Source: JAHEAO01 sp942492375
Lineage (GTDB): Bacteria; Pseudomonadota; Alphaproteobacteria; Rhodobacterales; Rhodobacteraceae
Direction of reading: 5' to 3'
DNA: 64,000 bases
Assembly (NCBI GenBank): GCA_942492375.1
Contig: CALOEL010000005.1
Coordinates: forward strand, 124,001 to 188,000
Within the stretch, counting starts at the first letter, position 1. The number at the start of each line of letters is the position of its first letter. The notes below the pieces were generated by a model. The model saw only the letters and a list, made by a program, of their open reading frames with translations. It was not told the origin of the DNA and ran no database searches. The position numbers were made by a program, and so were the translations under genes. Shown here in pieces: positions 61,029-64,000 of the stretch.

Positions 61029-61652
61029 ATGACGTTTCGCATCATCATGGCCGCAGCGATTACCCTCGCCGGCTCCGTCGCCTACGCCCAGGACAGCGAC
61101 ATGAGCTTCTTCGTCACCAGCGAGAACCCCGGACAGGGTGGCAATTTCGGCGGTATCGAGGGCGCCGACGCCCATTGCACCGCCCTGGCAGAGAATGCCG
61201 GTGTCGGCGGCAAGACCTGGAAGGCCTATCTTTCCACCAGCACCGAAAATGCCCGTGACCGCATCGGTGCCGGACCTTGGGTCAATTCCGCGGGCCAGAC
61301 CATCGCCGCGAATGTCGACGAGTTGCACAGCGACGCCAACAACCTGACCAAGGAAACCGCCCTGAACGAGATGGGCGAACCGGTGAACGGTCGCGGCGAC
61401 ACGCCGAACCGACACGACATCCTGACCGGGTCCACCCCCGAAGGCACCTATGCCGAGGGCATGTCCTGCGAGGACTGGACCAGCGATGCCGAGGACACCG
61501 CCGGCATGGTTGGCCACCACGACCGCATGGGGCTTGACGACACGCCGCCCTCGAAGTCGTGGAACTCGTCCCATTCCTCGCGCGGCGGCTGCGGGATTGA
61601 GGCGCTGCGCGGCACGGGCGGCGACGGCCTGCTCTACTGCTTCGCGCCGTAA
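61029..61652 (+). CDS. Secreted DUF1554/endostatin-like protein
   Basis: A 207-aa exported protein. A signal peptide (IIMAAAITLAGSVAYAQD) precedes FFVTSENPGQGGNFGGIEGADAHC, WKAYLST and CEDWTSDAEDTAGMVGHHDR, ending GGDGLLYCFAP. This pattern is that of DUF1554/collagen-XV-endostatin-like (C-type-lectin-related) domains, often in bacterial surface proteins. Four cysteines probably form disulfides. ATGGAGG lies about 9 nt before the ATG. Its place between ccr and ecm is unexplained. Confidence 0.85.
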   Translation: MTFRIIMAAAITLAGSVAYAQDSDMSFFVTSENPGQGGNFGGIEGADAHCTALAENAGVGGKTWKAYLSTSTENARDRIGAGPWVNSAGQTIAANVDELHSDANNLTKETALNEMGEPVNGRGDTPNRHDILTGSTPEGTYAEGMSCEDWTSDAEDTAGMVGHHDRMGLDDTPPSKSWNSSHSSRGGCGIEALRGTGGDGLLYCFAP

Positions 61653-61654
61653 AG

Positions 61655-61721
61655 CCGTAGGGCGGGACTCGTTCCGCCCTCTCACCACCCTCGTAGCGGC
61701 GGGCTGAAGCCCGCCCTACGG
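61655..61721. repeat. Nested inverted repeat CCGTAGGGCGGG...CCCGCCCTACGG
   Basis: 12-bp outer arms (61655-61666 and 61710-61721) enclose two smaller hairpins, AGGGCGG/CCGCCCT and GGCGGGC/GCCCGCC. It begins 3 bp after a stop codon and lacks a T-tract. The GTAGGGCGGGCTGAAGCCCGCC core resembles a repeat scattered in many environmental genomes, so it may be a non-autonomous mobile repeat used as a terminator. Confidence 0.7.
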
Positions 61722-62175
61722 ACTGCGGGGATCGGGCGATTTCGCCCACCGCACGCATCCCTCATAGAACCTCAACGGCGCCGCCCTATAACCCGACCCC
61801 GGTACCGGGCGCGGGCTGACACCCCTCGCCAAACAGGAAATGTGGTTTCGGAATACCCTCAGACCGGGGGTTCCCTGACCTGCTGGCAGACAGGGGTAAT
61901 TCCCCCGATAGGGCCGTGTTCGCAAGAGCACGGACGAGAACCGCAATGCCTTCGGGCGGCGCCGCCTGCTTCCTTGTGATCCCGGCCCATATGCGAGGCC
62001 AACCCGAGTACCGGACTGCTCTTCACCGGCAAGCCCCCTCCCCGACCGGCCACATCGGCGCCGCGTCGGCCAAAGGCGCGTCTGCCCGATCTTTTTGCAG
62101 TGCAGCATCTGGACCCGCAAGATTATTCCGATTAGGTTCGCCGTTGGATAATTTCGTTACCAACGGACAGACGAC
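61722..62175. other. 454-bp non-coding, strongly structured stretch upstream of ecm
   Basis: No frame here looks coding. It contains a long composite hairpin (GGGGG 61866-61870 with CCCCC 61902-61906; CCCTG/CAGGG and CTGC/GCAG inside), a CCGTG/CACGG hairpin (61914-61918 with 61929-61933), a GGCGGCGCCGCC palindrome, and a CTTTTTGC run near 62091. I looked for a cobalamin riboswitch, since ecm needs B12, but see no B12 box. It is also not recognisable as tmRNA, RNase P, SRP or 6S RNA. Confidence 0.45.
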
Positions 62176-64000
62176 ATGACCGACCAACCCGCTCGCGACA
62201 AGCCCTGGCTTTTCCGCACCTATGCCGGCCATTCCACGGCCAAAGCATCGAACGAGCTTTACCGCGGCAACCTCGCCAAAGGGCAAACCGGTCTGTCCGT
62301 CGCCTTCGATCTGCCGACCCAGACCGGTTATGACAGCGACCATGAATTGGCGAAGGGCGAGGTCGGCAAGGTCGGCGTTCCGGTCAGCCACCTCGGCGAC
62401 ATGCGGGCGCTGTTCGACCAAATCCCGCTCGACCAGATGAACACCTCGATGACGATCAACGCCACCGCGCCGTGGCTGCTGGCGCTCTATATGGCCGTGG
62501 CCGACGAACAGGGCGCCGATATCACGCTGCTTTCCGGCACAGTGCAGAACGACATCATCAAGGAATACCTGTCGCGCGGCACCTATGTGCTGCCGCCGCG
62601 AGCCGTCGCTGCGCATGATCACCGATGTCGCCGCCTATACCCGCCAGAACCTGCCGAAATGGAACCCGATGAATGTCTGTTCCTATCATCTTCAAGAGGC
62701 TGGCGCGACGCCGGAACAGGAACTCGCCTTCGCGCTGGCGACCGCCACCGCCGTGCTCGACGATCTGAAAACCAAGGTCGCGCCGGAGGATTTCCCCGAA
62801 ATGGTCGGCCGCATCTCGTTCTTCGTCAATGCCGGCATCCGCTTCGTGACCGAGATGTGCAAGATGCGCGCCTTTGTGGATCTTTGGGATGAGATCACGA
62901 CAGAGCGCTATGGCGTCGAAGACCCGAAATTCCGCCGCTTCCGCTACGGCGTTCAGGTCAACTCCCTCGGCCTGACCGAACAGCAGCCCGAAAACAACGT
63001 CTACCGCATCCTGCTGGAAATGCTCGCCGTGACGCTCTCGAAGAGCGCCCGCGCCCGCGCCGTGCAGCTTCCCGCCTGGAATGAGGCGCTTGGCCTGCCC
63101 CGCCCCTGGGACCAGCAATGGTCGCTTCGGATGCAACAGATCCTCGCTTATGAAACCGACCTTCTGGAATATGGCGACCTCTTCGATGGCAACCCCGCCG
63201 TCACCAAGAAGGTGGAGGCACTGAAAGACGGCGCCCGCGCCGAACTCGCCCAGATCGACAGCATGGGCGGCGCCGTCAAGGCCATCGACCACATGAAGCG
63301 GCAACTGGTCGAAGCCAATGCCGACCGCATCGCCCGAATCGAAGCGGGCGAAACCACCGTCGTCGGCGTCAACCGCTGGCAACAGGGCGAACCCTCGCCG
63401 CTGACCTCGGGCCCAGAGGCGATCATGACCGCCGACAAGGACGCCGAGGCCGACCAGATCGCCCGCCTCACCGACTGGCGTGCCAGCCGCGACGAGGCCA
63501 AGGTGCAATCCGCCCTCGACGCCCTCCGCCAGGCCGCCAAATCCGGCGACAACATCATGTCCCCCTCCATCGCCGCCGCGAAGGCCGGCGCCACAACCGG
63601 CGAATGGGGCGATGTCGTGCGCACCGCCTTCGGCCAGTATCGCGCGCCCACCGGCGTCTCGGCCAATCCCTCGAACCGCACCGAGGGGTTGGACGAAATC
63701 CGCGCCGCCGTGAACACCGTATCCGACCGCCTCGGCCGCCGCCTCAAGTTCCTCGTCGGCAAGCCCGGCCTCGACGGCCATTCCAACGGCGCCGAACAGA
63801 TCGCCGCCCGCGCCCGCGATTGCGGCATGGACATCACCTATGACGGCATCCGCCTCACCCCTGCCGAGATCGTCGCCGCGGCGCAGGACCAGCAAGCACA
63901 TGTCATCGGCCTCTCGATCCTCTCCGGCAGCCATGTCCCACTGGTCGAGGAACTGATGACCCTCCTGCGCGACGCCAATCTCGCCAATATCCCGGTCGTC
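62176..64000 (+). pseudogene. ecm: Ethylmalonyl-CoA mutase, frameshifted and cut by window edge
   Basis: A B12-dependent mutase converting ethylmalonyl-CoA to methylsuccinyl-CoA, partner of Ccr. The frame from ATG 62176 gives TYAGHSTAKASNELYRGNLA, LSVAFDLPTQTGYDSDHELAKGEVG and NTSMTINATAPWLLALYMAVAD, and reaches SRGTYVLPP. The natural continuation SLRMITDVAAYTRQNLPKWN and everything after it, including the B12-binding VGKPGLDGHSNGAEQIAARARD, are in the +1 frame. One extra base lies at about 62597-62602. The downstream frame is open to 64000 with no other defect, so an error in sequence or a very recent mutation is likely. Confidence 0.88.

Noticed and set aside
58056..61652. A plus-strand open frame of 1198 codons across ccr and the acyltransferase
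   Set aside because: Only its last 207 codons (from 61029) are a real gene with ribosome-binding site and signal peptide; the rest is antisense to two clear genes.
61722..62175. Cobalamin riboswitch or a housekeeping RNA (6S, tmRNA, RNase P, SRP)
   Set aside because: No B12 box and no diagnostic conserved segments of those RNAs were found on either strand; only generic hairpins remain.
1..64000. CRISPR arrays, insertion sequences, prophage genes, tRNA or rRNA genes
   Set aside because: No regularly spaced direct repeats, transposase or phage proteins, CCA-ending cloverleaf sequences or rRNA segments were seen.

Overview
The window is a GC-rich, densely coded chromosomal segment of a Rhodobacterales (Rhodobacteraceae-type) alphaproteobacterium. 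The evidence is an RpoHII-type heat-shock sigma factor, an ethylmalonyl-CoA pathway pair (crotonyl-CoA carboxylase/reductase and ethylmalonyl-CoA mutase), a MoxR/DUF58/DUF4159 operon, a TIGR02186 protein, an Irr-type iron box, and the dispersed 'CCTCCGG..GGATATTT' intergenic element I recall from this order. Genus cannot be fixed from the sequence. I see no rRNA, tRNA, insertion sequence, prophage or CRISPR array.

Layout. 1-2.2 kb: two unrecognised minus-strand genes, the first cut by the window edge and the second a coiled-coil protein. 2.3-7.8 kb: cupin, L,D-transpeptidase lipoprotein, HD hydrolase, P1 peptidase, alpha/beta hydrolase, succinate-semialdehyde dehydrogenase. 8.0-13.1 kb: an ECF sigma factor overlapping a membrane VWA protein, a Crp/Fnr-like regulator, a HisKA_2 kinase, and an Hsp20 gene with an RpoH-like promoter and a ROSE-like RNA thermometer. 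13.2-19 kb: glcDEF glycolate oxidase followed on the same strand by two trypsin-like proteases. 19-28.5 kb: the MoxR operon, DUF1285, hydroxypyruvate isomerase, rpoHII with an RpoE-like promoter. 28.6-35.5 kb: cobU and a phosphatase, GST, comM-like ATPase, gshB, yraN, rsmI and an LpoA-like lipoprotein. 35.5-41.7 kb: glnD, murJ, a rhomboid-fold protein lacking its catalytic residues, trpS.

41.7-47.3 kb: a frameshifted small membrane-protein gene, a VOC protein, a structured candidate sRNA, an ilvE-type aminotransferase, an unrecognised Cys-containing membrane protein, a universal stress protein, then nfuA-tsaB-rimI behind a perfect Irr box and a good sigma-70 promoter. 47.4-52.1 kb: a four-gene BMP-type nucleoside ABC importer. 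52.2-56.2 kb: TauE/SafE exporter with TIGR02186 partner, an SDR and a RecD-like helicase. 56.2-57.9 kb: a luxI/luxR quorum-sensing locus with a small ORF overlapping luxR. 58-64 kb: ccr, a PlsB-like acyltransferase, a secreted DUF1554/endostatin-like protein, a structured non-coding stretch, and the 5' part of ecm, which carries a single-base frameshift.

Themes. Several parts belong to stress control: RpoHII, the hsp20 promoter and thermometer, the ECF/VWA pair, the universal stress protein, and glutathione synthesis and use. Glycolate oxidation, hydroxypyruvate isomerisation and the ethylmalonyl-CoA genes point to C2 metabolism. Two genes (41782-42173 and ecm) each need one base corrected to read through, which raises either pseudogenisation or local sequence error. 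The most interesting undescribed candidates are the sRNA at 42838-43004, the ECF/VWA pair, the inactive rhomboid, the operator-like repeat in front of the quorum-sensing operon, and the structured region upstream of ecm.
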